From Nomia melanderi (taxonomy: Eukaryota; Arthropoda; Insecta; Hymenoptera; Halictidae): a DNA stretch of 64,000 nt. Under the pieces are notes generated by a model that ran no database searches, was not told the origin of the DNA, and was given only the letters and a program-made list of their open reading frames with translations. Positions 35,696-46,576 of the stretch are shown in pieces. The translations under genes and the position numbers were made by a program. The first letter of the stretch is position 1; every line of letters starts with the position of its first letter. The stretch is taken from assembly GCF_051020985.1 (NCBI RefSeq), contig NC_135008.1, positions 1,860,001 to 1,924,000 on the forward strand, in the 5' to 3' direction.

Positions 35696-37079
35696 AAATC
35701 TCCTGTTGCGAATCGCGCAAGAACTGCCGAAGAGCGAAAGTGTTTTCCCGGTGGGATTGTTCCCTTTGTCCCGGTGACACTGATACGGGCGTTTTTAACT
35801 GGGAGAGCCGAGGTGACGGATGAAAGCGCGGCGTGCCGGGGACGGCATAATCACGGCTCGAAGACGGGAAACGTCGAGGAAGGAGACGCTCCGTTCGTCG
35901 CGACGCATTCAGATGCAAATGCGGGCAGCGGCGGCTGGCGTGATTTACGAGGGACGGACGTGTCCGTGCCGCGATCAGGACGGGGGAGAGACATTTTCGG
36001 TGGCTCGGTGCCGTTCGGATAAGATCTCCCCGGAACGGCCACAATAGTCGCGGGGCTTTACGCGATTGGCCGGATCGATGGAACTCGGCCAGTTTCCTCT
36101 CGATCGGTCGCTTTCTTTTGCGTCTGACGATTTCCATGTCCTCCGGCGTCTTGTCCTTCGCCGGAGATCAACGGATTGTGCATTTTTATGTTAATCCCAA
36201 CTTTTGGGAGTATAATCAGGAAAGCGGGTCGTGGCAGACGATACTCTGAAACGAACTGTGAGTACGTTCGCGACGAGGCTACGATCAAACGGCCGTTGGT
36301 TGATCAACCTTTAAATTACGGCGGGATTTAGATGGCTCGTACAAATTTCAACGTACACCGAAACTGTGTACTCTTGCTGTGACGTAAGAAATGTTGCTAG
36401 ATGTTTACGAGAAACAAATGCGAAATGGAACGAACGGCGGCAGTTGGACGATATGTCATATGTTACTTGTTTAATACTTATGAAAAAATAATAATATTTC
36501 GCATACAGTGATACGTCACGATCTCATAAGTTGATCTCGTTGAAAAATCGGCCATTTTTCTAAGAATTAACCGGCACGCGATGTGTTAAGAGTTAATCCA
36601 CAGACGATAGATTAATGGATCCGCGAGTGTCGGCGTTCGCGGTCGTTGGAAACGGACCGCAACTTTCGGAGTTGCCTGTTGTTATTGAAATTACCGAAAA
36701 CTCCAGGAAGTTTCCTATCGACCCACCTGCGTTCGTACATGTGGTCGCTTACAGTGTTGATACAGTGAAAATTAGCAAAGAGCAGATCAACGTTACCATC
36801 TAATCATCTAATAAACTACAAATACTCAGTTTGAATGAATCTCCAAGCATCAACATAAAATCCATCATTCCAAAAGCGGAAACTTATTCCTCCATCTCTC
36901 TCTCACACCAGCTAGCAAATACCACAGCCCGCTGCATGCTCCTAAACCACCCCAAAAGCCACTGCTCCAGCTGAGAACGGCATCCGCGAAAAGAAACGTC
37001 GCCCGTTATTACAACGTCGCGTTACCGTTTCCAGCAGCGACGCTATAAATAAAGTGTCGCTCGAAAATAAATCGCGAGG
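35696..37079. other. Intron: CpG-rich 35700-36080, then AT-rich
   Basis: Contains one plausible-looking 62-codon frame (36615-36803, plus) discussed as a finding; nothing else is supported. Confidence 0.45.
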
Positions 37080-37800
37080 ACGGCGCGCCGCTCGCTTGCG
37101 TGCGTGCGTGAGTGCGTGAGTGCGTGCGTGCGTGCAGGTTGTCGCGAGTGCAGCCCCGCGACTACCGGCGTATTGACGCGGCGGATTGTAGGCGCAGGTT
37201 AAATCGAGCAGACGCTGGCTGCGCGACGTTCTCCTCTCATCTCGATCCCGTCCGTTCGTTTTCGTTCGTTCCGTCTCGGTTCCTCCTCGCGAACCCGTCG
37301 ACGTCGGCGACGGAGGGGAACAGGCGGAGGGCCGACGGGGGGAAAACTTGGGGAGGAGGGAGGCCGACGGCAGGAGAAACGGAGGGAGGGCGCAGACTAC
37401 TTGTTGCGCGTCGCGGCGCCCTCGTGACGCCAATATACACCCCCCGGTGGTCGGCCTCCCCCGGCCGCCCCCGCGGGACGCGAGAGCACGCGACGAGAGA
37501 GCGTCGATAGCGAGCCCCTTCGCTGGCGACGCCACCGGCGACGTCGTTACCACCACCCACCCGCTCGCTCGCCCGATGATACTACCACCACCGGCGCAGT
37601 CGTCGTCGTCGTCGCGGTCGTGGTCGCCGCCGTTGCCGCACCGCCGACGTCGACTCGTGACGCCGTCCCCGACAAAAATAGACGTGTCGTCGCGACGCAA
37701 CAGATATCATTCGGCCTCGACGCGACGGTGACGCGACTCGCGCATGGAATTCGAGCTGATCTAACGGTGATCGGTTCTTTCGGTTCGTTCTCTTTGCAGG
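37035..37800. promoter_or_regulatory. GC-rich island, possible promoter or enhancer near the mam exon
   Basis: A 650-bp strongly GC-rich stretch (37080-37730) has a TATAAATA on the plus strand at its left edge (about 37045), a (GTGC)n-like run at 37098-37136, and a strong plus-strand acceptor-like tract TTCGTTCTCTTTGCAG ending at 37799. It lies about 0.5 kb beyond the mam donor. Function is inferred only from composition. Confidence 0.3.
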
Positions 37801-37983
37801 AGGATCAGAATGTTCTGGGCTGAATGTACTGGAGAATGGGAGCTTGGGTTATCCGAATAGTTGATGGAGTAGCTATAGTTACTCGTAATGTAATTGCTCT
37901 CGAATGTCCTCGAGTGGATGATCGGTGTATCGAAGTACGAGTTGAAGACTGAAGTTCCAAAGAACTCGCGCAGAGGGTTAACT

Positions 37984-38131
37984 GTAATCCTTTGCACTCC
38001 AGAAGTTTTTCACCGGAAATATTCAATATTTTCTAACGAGGTACAGACGACATTTTCTTAGATTGAATTAAGAAATCTATTTTCCTTCAATATTTTCTAC
38101 TTAGAGGCGCCTCTGGAGTGCAAAGGGTTAA
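37984..38131 (+). mobile_element. Family A MITE, internally deleted (148 bp)
   Basis: Starts GTAATCCTTTGCACTCCAGA and ends CCTCTGGAGTGCAAAGGGTTAA-type. It lies only 82 bp from the mam donor. Confidence 0.75.
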
Positions 38132-38203
38132 AAGGTCGAAAGGAAGTGAGCCACGATTGAGTGGACCGCGAGAGGGAAGCTCGAAGCGCGACATAGACTA
38201 GTA

Positions 38204-38215
38204 CGCACTTACCTG
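38204..38215 (-). other. mam: Splice donor of mam exon
   Basis: Minus-strand sequence CAG|GTAAGTGCG is a near-perfect U1 site. GT occupies 38212-38211. Reading through adds only four codons (VSAY) before a TAG. Confidence 0.85.
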
Positions 38216-39943
38216 AATCTGATGCCCGGGGTTGTTGATGTGTAGCTGCTGCGCCTGGTTGATCTGCAGGGACGAGGTGCCGGATCCCGAGGGAGGCCGC
38301 GGGGGTGTGGAGCTGGTGAAGGGTGCCTGGGATCCGGTCTGGTTGGGTCCGGCGCCCTGCGAGCCCCTGGGCGGCAGGGGGTAGCCGGGACTGCCGTGGT
38401 TGGGCATGGATCCCGGGCTGCCGCCGTAGGGCGAGTACTGCTGCTTGTACCCGCCGCTGGGTCCAATCATGCTGGGCTTGCCGCCGGCGGCAGGCTGCGG
38501 TCTCTTCATGTCCGCCAGTCCAGCGGCGAATTGCGTCTGCGAGCCGACGAACATGTCGGTCGTCTGCTGGCTCTGGAACGCCGTGGTCCCGTTGTTCTTG
38601 TGATAGGAGCCGGTGCCGGAGGTCGCCTGGGACTGGGCGCCGGGCGGGCCGGCGCTGCCGGGGCTGCCAAGGTAGTCCGAGGTGCCGCCGAACTGCGGGA
38701 ACTCCGCGTAAGGGGACCGAGCGGTCGGGCCCCTGGCGGCGGCGGCCGCGGCCGCGCCGGGGTTGAAGCCGAGGCCCAGCTGCTGGCTCTTGTGCTGGTG
38801 CTGCTCGGCCATCTGCTTCAGCGTCTGAGCCGCGGGGCTCATCTCCGACTTGAAGTCCAAGCTGGAGTAAGGCAACCTGGCGGGCGAGTACTGCGCGGAG
38901 CCGAGAGCGCCGGGGCTGGAGTTAGCTGGCAGGGAGCTGCCGTTGTTGGTCGCGGTGCCGTTGTTCACGCTGTTGTTGTTCGCGTTCACGTGCTGCTGGT
39001 GCAGGGCGTCCTTGTCGTCCTCGATCTTGATCTGCCCGTTATTGGTCGCGATGCTGTTGTTGTTGTTGTTGTTGTTGGCCGCGGCCGCGGCGGCGGCCGC
39101 CACCGCCGCGTTCGTCGCGAGCGCCTCGACGGGTATCTTGTCCTCGAAGTCGAAGTCCTTCATGAACTCCGGGTGGAAGTCCGAGATCTCGGAGATCAGG
39201 TCCTTGAACGCGTCCGAGGTGATGATCTCGTCGCCCGTGTCGTCGCCCATGAAGTCGGAGAACCCGGGGAACCCTGCGCCGTTCGCGGCCGCGTCCTTCT
39301 CCAGCGCGGCGGCGCACTGCTCCAGGTCGACGAACTCGTTGTCCGGCTCCTGCTTGCACTCGACCAGGTTACCGATGTCCACGCAGCCGATACCGCCGGT
39401 CGCCGCTGGGCCACCGGTGCCACCGCCACCGCCGCCGGGCCCTCCGGCCCCGTTGCTGCCCGTCTGGGACCTCGAGGTGGCCGAGGCGGGCGTGTCCGGG
39501 CCGGACTTCGGCGACGAGGAGGCGTTCAGCAGGTCGCTCTTCACCGACGCGTTCGTCAGCGCCTTCACCGTCACGTTCGTCGAGATCTGTTGCGCCTGCG
39601 AGTTCGCCGCGGACGTCGTGAACTCCAGCTGCTGCACTATCTCCACCGAGAACTTGGTCAGCCCCTCGTTCCCGGCGTTCCCGCCGCCGTTCCCGGAACC
39701 GGCGTGCGTCGGGCCCGTCGAGTTCGCGCCGTTCCCGGCCGTATGCTGCCCGTGCCCGTGATGGGGCCCGCTCCCGCCGCCTCCGCCGCCACCGCCGCCC
39801 CCGCCGCCGCCAGGACCCTGCTGATGCTGGTGCTGCGCCTGCGTGCATTGCAGCTTCACCGGTGGCTCGCCGAAACCACCGTCCCCGGTACCGCCGCCGG
39901 CTGGCTCCAACTCCTCGGCCGTCCTCTTCACGAATTTTTGCTG
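38213..39943 (-). CDS. mam: mastermind, large internal coding exon (577 codons, phase 0/0)
   Basis: Mastermind is a nuclear coactivator that joins the Notch intracellular domain/CSL complex and recruits acetyltransferase to Notch targets. The open frame has, in order: QQKFVKRTAEELE at the start; a run of about 13 Gly near residues 46-57; a conserved block containing KFSVEIVQQLEF and QQISTNVTVKALTN (about 97-135); VECKQEPDNEFVDLEQ (about 198-213); an acidic cluster with DEIITSDAFKDLISEIS and DFHPEFMKDFDFEDK (about 232-275); Ala and Asn runs (about 280-300); then a Ser/Pro/Gly/Gln-rich tail ending HINNPGHQIQ. The blocks around the VEIVQQLEF motif and the acidic HPEFMKDF motif match my recollection of fly Mastermind; no search was run. 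The exon starts at a splice acceptor, not an ATG, and ends at CAG|GTAAGT. The frame stays open a few codons into both introns by chance. The amino-terminal basic CSL/Notch-binding helix is absent, so it must lie in another exon. Open frames on the opposite strand here are shadows of its GC-rich codons. Confidence 0.87.
39134..39264 (-). other. mam: Acidic cluster of Mastermind
   Basis: This stretch encodes Ser-Asp-Phe-Met-Gly-Asp-Asp through DFDFEDK. It alternates acidic and hydrophobic residues (DEIITSDAFKDLISEIS, then DFHPEFMKDF). In flies Mastermind carries acidic clusters linked to transactivation; assigning that role here is by family. Confidence 0.7.
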
Positions 39944-39975
39944 CTGAAACGAGAACAACGAGATTAGCGTCGGAT
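39944..39975 (-). other. mam: Splice acceptor of mam exon, tandem NAGNAG
   Basis: On the minus strand the intron ends GTTCTCGTTTCAG followed by another CAG. A branch-point-like GCTAATC lies about 20 nt upstream (plus positions 39962-39968). Cutting after 39944 or after 39941 keeps phase 0 and changes the protein by one Gln. Confidence 0.8.
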
Positions 39976-40088
39976 ACCATGTGGAAGGATATCAAGGGTG
40001 AAGGACATTGTTTCCGGTTTCAAGTATTCAAGTATTGAAATGATCAATTCCTATTTCCTTCTGTTAAGCTTGATTTTATAAAGAAATG

Positions 40089-40326
40089 TTATCCCTTAGC
40101 GTTCCGGATGGTTTTGTAATCTATCAGCTACTGCAACTAATTTATATAGTATCCACAGCGAAAATTAGAAATGTTATAACATTTCTTAGATCTTCTATTA
40201 TCCTTGTTAATACAAAATTTGGATGTGTAAAATCGAATAATTTTAGGGTAGTTTCTTTAAGATTCATTAAAATATCTAGTATTATTCCTCGTGCAATATT
40301 GGAGCCTACAGAGTTCAAAGAGTTAA
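40089..40326 (-). mobile_element. Family C TTAA MITE, near full length (238 bp)
   Basis: Starts TTATCCCTTAGCGTTCCGGA and ends GCCTACAGAGTTCAAAGAGTTAA-type. Confidence 0.82.
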
Positions 40327-40334
40327 AAAGGCGT

Positions 40335-40357
40335 TGGTGCTCGGTAGTTCTAGTTAA
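40335..40357 (-). mobile_element. Family E MITE solo end
   Basis: TGCTCGGTAGTTCTAGTTAA, just after a family C copy. Confidence 0.55.
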
Positions 40358-43300
40358 CGTTGCTAAACTCGTAAAGAATCAGGCATCGCGACAGTAATTC
40401 GAAGAAAGCAAAATTAATCTGTCCCTAAACTAAACTGCAGCGCATAAGAATATAAACCCCCCAAAACACACGATTCATTGTAGCCAAACGCGTAATCCCC
40501 ATGAAATAGCATCGAGCGAAAGCGAAGTCGCCATCCCGTATTCCGCGCGCGCCACCCGCGTGGAAATGCTCGCTCGACGTCCGGCGGCGAGGAAAAACAG
40601 GAGAAACGCGGTAATGGCTTCTAAATCCCGTAGTCACCCGCGTCGCCCATTTGAGGCGGACGACCGGTCGGCGGAAAAGAAGCTGCGAGCGAGCTCCGTG
40701 GGTCAAGGCGAATCTCGAGCGCGGAGTCCTTTAAACCCGCCGGGTTTTTCTGCGGCAGCCGCGCGGCCGGCAACCGGTAGCGCGGGATACCTCGCGTCGT
40801 AGAACGGGATGCCTCGTTCCGCCGGGCCGTTTCTTTCGCAATTAACCCGGCAATTTCTCACCGCGGCTGTCAATACCGAGGGACGGTTTTTCCCGGGCAC
40901 GTCTTTGTGCCGGGACGCCTCGGCCGGCCTGCCCTCCCGCGCCCTCCGCCCTCGCGGACGCGCATAAATCGCGATCCACGCGCGAATCGGGCTCGCCCGA
41001 CGGCCGAGCTTTTCTTTGCTCCTCTTGTTTCAGCGATTCCTCTAATTCCCGCTTCCAGGTGGTAACGCCTTTTTCGTCGGACGCGAGTGGCTGAGTTATA
41101 GGCGCAGCGACGGGGAAATTGGGATCGATAGATGCGAGGTGAATCGAGGTAGACAATGGTTCTCGAGGTAGGTACTATGGTTTGTAAAAGTGTGAAGGTA
41201 AGAATTGAATTTTCATTGTGGTGAATATGGGAGTTTTAGGGGAATGGTAATTGTGTTATATTTCGACCGTAGTTTATGCCGTAGTGCTGCTCTCCTTGGT
41301 TAGATAACGATCGCGCGTTTATCGTTCGTCGCGCTAGCGATGCTTTGATTTACTTACGCTTCGGCTATTTAATTTATAGGCTACGCCTGCGCTATCGCGG
41401 GTTCAACCGCTCGATTAATCGAGAATGATCGATGTGATATAGTTTCCTCGTGACGAGGGAAATTTGCACTCGTGTCAACGAAAAAGTCGATGTTTCAACG
41501 GGTGTGGAATCGTGAATCAGTGTAATTAATCATTGTCGATCTTCGGATTGCCGAATTTCCAGCCATCAACCGATCACCTTCAAACATTACACAACCTTGC
41601 TCTACTTATTCATGAAATTTATTCCTTCATTAACACACTTGCCCGTCGTACAAGCGTGGAACAAGAAAACCAGACCCGAGATTCAGCGTACGTGAGTCGT
41701 GATGGACGCGAGACGGGATCCAAGAGAGTAGTCCCACTCCCCGCGCGCCTTTAGCGGGGCAATTTCGCGGAGCGAAAAGTGCACCGGCCGCGCGCGCCGG
41801 ATAACCGGAAGCCGGCAACTCTGCCTGCCTCGCTCTTTCTCCCTCGCGTCAATATCCAACCCCGTGGATCCTGCGCCGACCTCTTGATCCACTTTCCACT
41901 TTCCTTTCATCCGTCCATCAGCGGCTCCTGATGAAAAGTACTTTTCCCGGCGTTCCTCGCGTTTTCTCCTATGTATTTCCTACTTATTACATCTTCATAG
42001 ATAATTCTATTTATCAGCTTCTCCTCTTATCATTTGTCTTCCATTCATTATTTTACCATATAACTCCTTTCTCGAAGCTTCCTACTTCCGACTCGGTAGC
42101 CTCATTTTCTCAGTATCGCCATTTGGTAGAAAATCATCAATGAAGATTCCTACTGTCCCACTAAATACTCAGAACCTGCGTCTAAACAGCGAATCGCACC
42201 AAGGTTCAATTAATTCTCGTTTAATCGCATCGCAGTGGGGAAAAAAGGATTCGAATCTCGTTTCCAGCTCGATATTCTCCGTGGAACGCGCATAGTTCAA
42301 CGGTCCCCGGTTTAATTCGAACGGTTACGCGGCCAGCGAAATGTAACAGGCTCGGAGCGATCCTCTCTTCCATGTTTTTATCGAGAATCCGCAGGTGAAA
42401 TATTCGGTCGCAGGAATTCCGACCGGAAACGCCGGCGCGCGGAAGTTTGCGTTTCGGATGGAACACTGTTGCAGAAAGATTCCTGGCTTCGGTATAGATT
42501 CGGCTGAGTCGACGCGCGTTCGCGAAAGTGTTCTCGAGCGACCGTTGGAACGGGGAATGGACTCCGAAGTTTCAACGACGGCTTCAAACTTCACGGCGCG
42601 GAGGGAGGGGGTCTCTTTAATCCGTGCGCCAAGAATTCGCAGAATCCGTTCACGTGACCGATCGATCGTTCGCACGCCGTCCCGTTCCTCCGATTCACTT
42701 CAACAGCTTTTAATTATCCACGCGATAAGATTCCCCCTCGAATTTCAGCTCCCCGCCGCTCGGAATTCTGAAATTGCCGAAAGATTTCGCTCGCACGTTC
42801 CGTCCGTAGATCTGACTTAATACATCGTTAAGAATCGATGGACAGATCTAACGCGCGGAATATTCGATCTGGGAGCTAATCGAATATTCAGGAAACTGTA
42901 TCATTTGGAGACACTCCGTTCTCGCCGATAAGGATCCGTGATTTATCCCCAGTCTCGCGTTGCCAGTAAATTCACGGGGAACCTTTTCAACTAGCAGAAG
43001 CTGATTTTGAGGAAATTCATGCGAAATATCGTTCTGAAGGAAATTGCTTTAAATTGTTCAACTCAAAGTGAAAAATTTAGATTTCTTTTCTACACCCCCT
43101 AATGTCATTCTAAAAAATATATTTTCAACCCTCCATTTTAAGATCTTTTTATCCCTTCAAATTGGATGTTGACCGATAAGAAAATACGTGTCAAATATTT
43201 CCTTCAAACCTATATCTCGCATCAGTTTCATTAAAATCGGCGTATGCTTGAAAAGGTTCCCTCGACAATTTCAATTCGAAGCAACAATTCATCCTCTCAA

Positions 43301-43941
43301 CTCCTAATTTCCGGTTCGAAGGAGAAACTATCCGGCTACATCGAACGAGCGAAATGCCGGGGATTCATTACGTCTTCGTAGCTGGAAGCCACGGCGATGC
43401 CGGTCGAACATGCGAGCAGACATTTTCGAGTAATTACCCCGGCGACGGTCACGGTGAAAAAGCTGAATCAGTCCTTATAAAATACTCCTGTTCCTAATAA
43501 TAATTAAGAACGATTCTCGTTAAGGCCGGCGGTGCGCGAGAGAGGGCAACAAGGCGCGCGCGGCCGTCGATGCGAGCCGACGTCGTTCCCGCTCCGACGC
43601 GTCCAATCCGGTAACATTAATTTTACGCCGGCCCGTCAGTCGTTCGAATTTATCTCGGCTCGCGGGCAGGGTAACTTGTAAATCGCGTATCGCTCGCGGG
43701 ATTTCATGAAACGCGGCCGGTTAATAACCGGGGATTCGTTAAAAATGCGCGCGTCTTCCCCGCGGAAATTAACGCCGCCGCGCGACGTTCATTAAACGCC
43801 GTACGTCGACAGTGGAGGACGCACGCGCGCCGGGATTAACCGCGGACCCATCCACCGGTGATTACGACGCGGCGTAATGCAGCTGTGATTCCCCCCCTTC
43901 GACGTGCGCGTCGATTTTCGCGAAAATATGCAAAGTTTCGA
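40358..43941. other. Intron: alternating CpG-rich and AT-rich, no repeats recognised
   Basis: CpG-rich at about 40480-41130, 41660-41900, 42230-42800 and 43330-43900. Open frames of 60-140 codons lack splice pairs or domains. This is the longest stretch without a recognisable MITE. Confidence 0.5.
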
Positions 43942-44135
43942 TTAACCCTTAGCAGTCCTGTGTCGAGTCAGACTCGACGTTCTATTTTATTGCAACCTCT
44001 ACATGTTTTAACAGTTTTTTCTATATTTATTTGTAGTATCACAATTGTATTTAAAGGTAACATTTCAATGACTTCCAGATATTCTTGAATAAATAAATAG
44101 AGCGTCATATTAAGTTGTAATTGAATGAACTAACG
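43942..44135 (+). mobile_element. Family F TTAA MITE, right end unclear
   Basis: Starts TTAACCCTTAGCAGTCCTGT, then GTCGAGTCAGACTCGACGTT (a small inverted repeat), GGTAACATTTCAATGACTTC and CTTGAATAAATAAATAGAGC. Confidence 0.68.
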
Positions 44136-45329
44136 TCCATGTCCATCGTCATGTCCATCAAGGAAACCGAGAATTCTCAAATTGCTAGAAATAATCGCAA
44201 CATCCAAGGTCTAACAAAAGAGAACTGCATAAAAAAGAAACTAGTCTCAAAAATCAACTCTAAAATCAACTCTAAAATCAACTCTATTCCATTACCAAAT
44301 CCATATTCGTCTCTACCTATCAATCTATCCAAATTCAAACAACAGATCCATTCTACCATAAAATTCCATTCAAAGTCCATTCTACAGTGAAATTCAACGA
44401 ATTCCAACTGCTCCGATGCATTTCGTAAAATGTCCATCAAGCCCGAAGATTGCGTAAAAATGATAAAACGCGTCGCGGAATCGCGTCGCGCGGAACGAAA
44501 GGGTTCACCGATTTTCCTCGCCGCCGCGGAGCGTAATGCTGTCGACGCCGATACCGCGAACGACGACGCAGTTATTAACGCGGACATAAATCTTCCCCGA
44601 CTTTCATTCTCGTCCGGTTCAGTTTCATCAACTTCCCCCTTCGCTGGCAGCCCCTTCTTGCAATTTTTCTTCCCTCTCCCTCCCTCACTGCGCGCGTCTG
44701 GTGTTCGCTCCCTCTCCACTTGGCCGGTCACCGTCTCATTACTCCACCCCCTGACCGCGTCCAGCTCTTTATCACGCTCGAAGAATTCGCACGATCGATT
44801 AATCCCGGCGTTTAGCGATTGCGAATTAATAGGCGAGTGGCCCGGCACGAAACCGGCGCGATTTCAGGGCCCGCAACCCCCCGCGAAATTGGTCAACGAC
44901 TCGCTCTCTCGCATCCCCGGGTTTACCGAACTTGGGGCCGACATTATGCCAGCTCGGCCGGAAGTAACGCGCCGGTATACGTCGCCGGGTGCACGCGCTT
45001 CGGACGACGCGTGTATCGACGTTCCGCGGGGCGCAGTTATTTTGAAACGCGACGCAGTGCGCTGGTCATCTAGAACGATGGAACTGTTCCTTCCTTTTCG
45101 TGGCGAACAGGCGAACGTAGTTTTATTGGCGATGGCGAACGGGCGAGCGTAGTTTCTACTTTTTTAGGGTTTAGCTTTTGGATATGTGGTATTAATGGTA
45201 TTTTAAATGTTCTATTTTTAAAAAACAGGAATAGATAATTGAATAAAATAGAAATAAATAGATATAGCTCGCGGTGTACAGGTCTTTTCTCTTCTCAAGT
45301 CAACGCAACTCTCCTAAAATCTCTCTTAA
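44136..45329. other. Intron: 12-bp tandem repeat and CpG-rich island
   Basis: 44249-44286 holds three AAAATCAACTCT units. CpG-rich 44430-45150 has compositional open frames on both strands. No gene seen. Confidence 0.45.
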
Positions 45330-45494
45330 AGTAACATATAAATGAAGATGGAGACCTCGAAGTTTCAATAGAATAGAATATTTATTTATAAATAGAATAG
45401 AAATTAGAAGTTAAATGTTCTGTTCTATTGAAACTTCGAGGTCTCCATTTTCATTTTTATGTTACTTCTAATTTCTATTCTATTTATAAATAAA
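45330..45494. repeat. Interleaved inverted repeats (X Y X' Y')
   Basis: X at about 45330-45376 (GGAGACCTCGAAGTTTCAAT) pairs with X' at 45421-45466. Y at about 45380-45413 (ATAAATAGAATAGAAATTAG) pairs with Y' at 45462-45494. The two hairpins would be mutually exclusive. Confidence 0.85.
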
Positions 45495-45755
45495 CTAACT
45501 TCAACAAGTCCAAGTATCGTCCACTGTTGATACAAATTATTTCATTAGACAGAACAAGATTCTATTCCGTTCCCAATAAATCGACAAAACAGTTTCATCG
45601 ATCGCAGCGCAAGAAATCCTACAAGAAGTCAAAGAGCTACACAAGAACAAAGTGACTCGTCGGGACTCGTTGGGAAGAAATTCCCCTGGTCACACAAAAC
45701 GAAATGCTGTCGGAGAACAGGAAAACGGAGTTCCGCGAAGACTCTCGGCCAACTT

Positions 45756-45787
<32 letters not shown>

Positions 45788-46379
45788 ACGAGAAGATAAG
45801 GAGAAGCGTGTCAGTAACCTTGAGGCGCGCGAGCGTGCTCCCTCCTGCGTGGGAGGATACGCCGCTCTATTGAGCGTTACGTTTCGTTAACGACGCTCTC
45901 CGCTAGCGAGGCGACTGTTAACACGACCTAAATATCAGCCAGCGGGAGCCGACAGCGTCGTGCTTTTAATCCTCGAAGCACGTACGTGCGCCGCAGCGTC
46001 GCGCGTTTTTATCGGTTCCGTAGGAAAACGGCCACGTTGGAAAATACCATTTCTGTTTCGACACCGGGCAATGAGCAACGCAGATAACGGTATCGTCCAG
46101 TAATTAATCAATTCTAATTTCTGGTCATTTTCGTAGTTTCTATCCGTGGACGACGAAGACGAGATCGTCGAAATCGACTAACTATCGTGGTTCGTTCGAA
46201 ACATCGCACATGAGATTATTTATATTCATTTTGATGAATTTGGGGATGTTCAACGGTAGAACTATCGAGAATTTTAGAGCATCGATGTGTAACTTTTGCA
46301 GAGATTGTATAGAAATAATGACATTAGTACCATAAGTAACAAGAAATTCACAGAAGTGATCTGGCACAATACTTGGTTA
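45495..46379. other. Intron with GGC trinucleotide run
   Basis: CpG-rich 45730-46060 including (GGC)n at 45756-45787; otherwise nothing recognised. Confidence 0.45.
45756..45787. repeat. Trinucleotide repeat (GGC)n
   Basis: About ten units. Confidence 0.95.
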
Positions 46380-46576
46380 ATTGTAAATGATATTAGATAT
46401 TTTAGTGAATCTCGAAGAAACTACCCTACAATTATTAGATTTTTCCCACATCAAAATTCTGCACTAAGAAGGGAAATAAAGGATCTAAGAAATGTTGCAT
46501 TTTTCATTTTCGCTAGAGATACTATGAAACTTAGTTGCAGCTGATAGATTACAAAACCATCTGGAGTGCTAATTAA
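46380..46576 (+). mobile_element. Family C MITE, left end decayed
   Basis: GAAGAAACTACCCTACAATT, AGAAATGTTGCATTTTTC and ACAAAACCATCTGGAGTGCT match the 10764 copy. Confidence 0.72.

Larger units (their letters stand above)
1..38212 (-). other. Inferred mam intron downstream of the large exon (extends past window start)
   Basis: No further coding exon with Mastermind character (Gln/Pro-rich, minus strand, good splice sites) was found here, so the next exon probably lies outside the window. The region holds MITEs, minisatellites and CpG-rich islands listed separately. Very small exons could have been missed. Confidence 0.6.

Noticed and set aside
35565..36137. 190-codon minus-strand open frame
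   Set aside because: Partly overlaps a family B MITE and a CpG-rich tract; Arg/Pro/Ser-rich without a domain.
36942..37700. 252-codon minus-strand open frame
   Set aside because: Low-complexity Arg/Ser/Pro/Thr sequence in a GC-rich island where stops are rare; no splice pairing with mam and no recognisable domain.
38396..39967. 523-codon plus-strand open frame and a 272-codon one at 38943-39761
   Set aside because: Both lie antisense to the mam exon; their Arg/Gly/Val- or Pro/Ala-rich composition is the mirror of its GC-rich codons, and they have no domains.
41011..41060. Plus-strand acceptor TTGCTCCTCTTGTTTCAG followed 24 nt later by CCAG|GTGGTA
   Set aside because: Would make a micro-exon antisense to mam with a weak donor and no supporting context.
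44177..45152. Overlapping 223- and 240-codon frames on opposite strands
   Set aside because: Both strands open at once in a CpG-rich island; one frame runs into AT-rich simple repeats. No recognisable protein.
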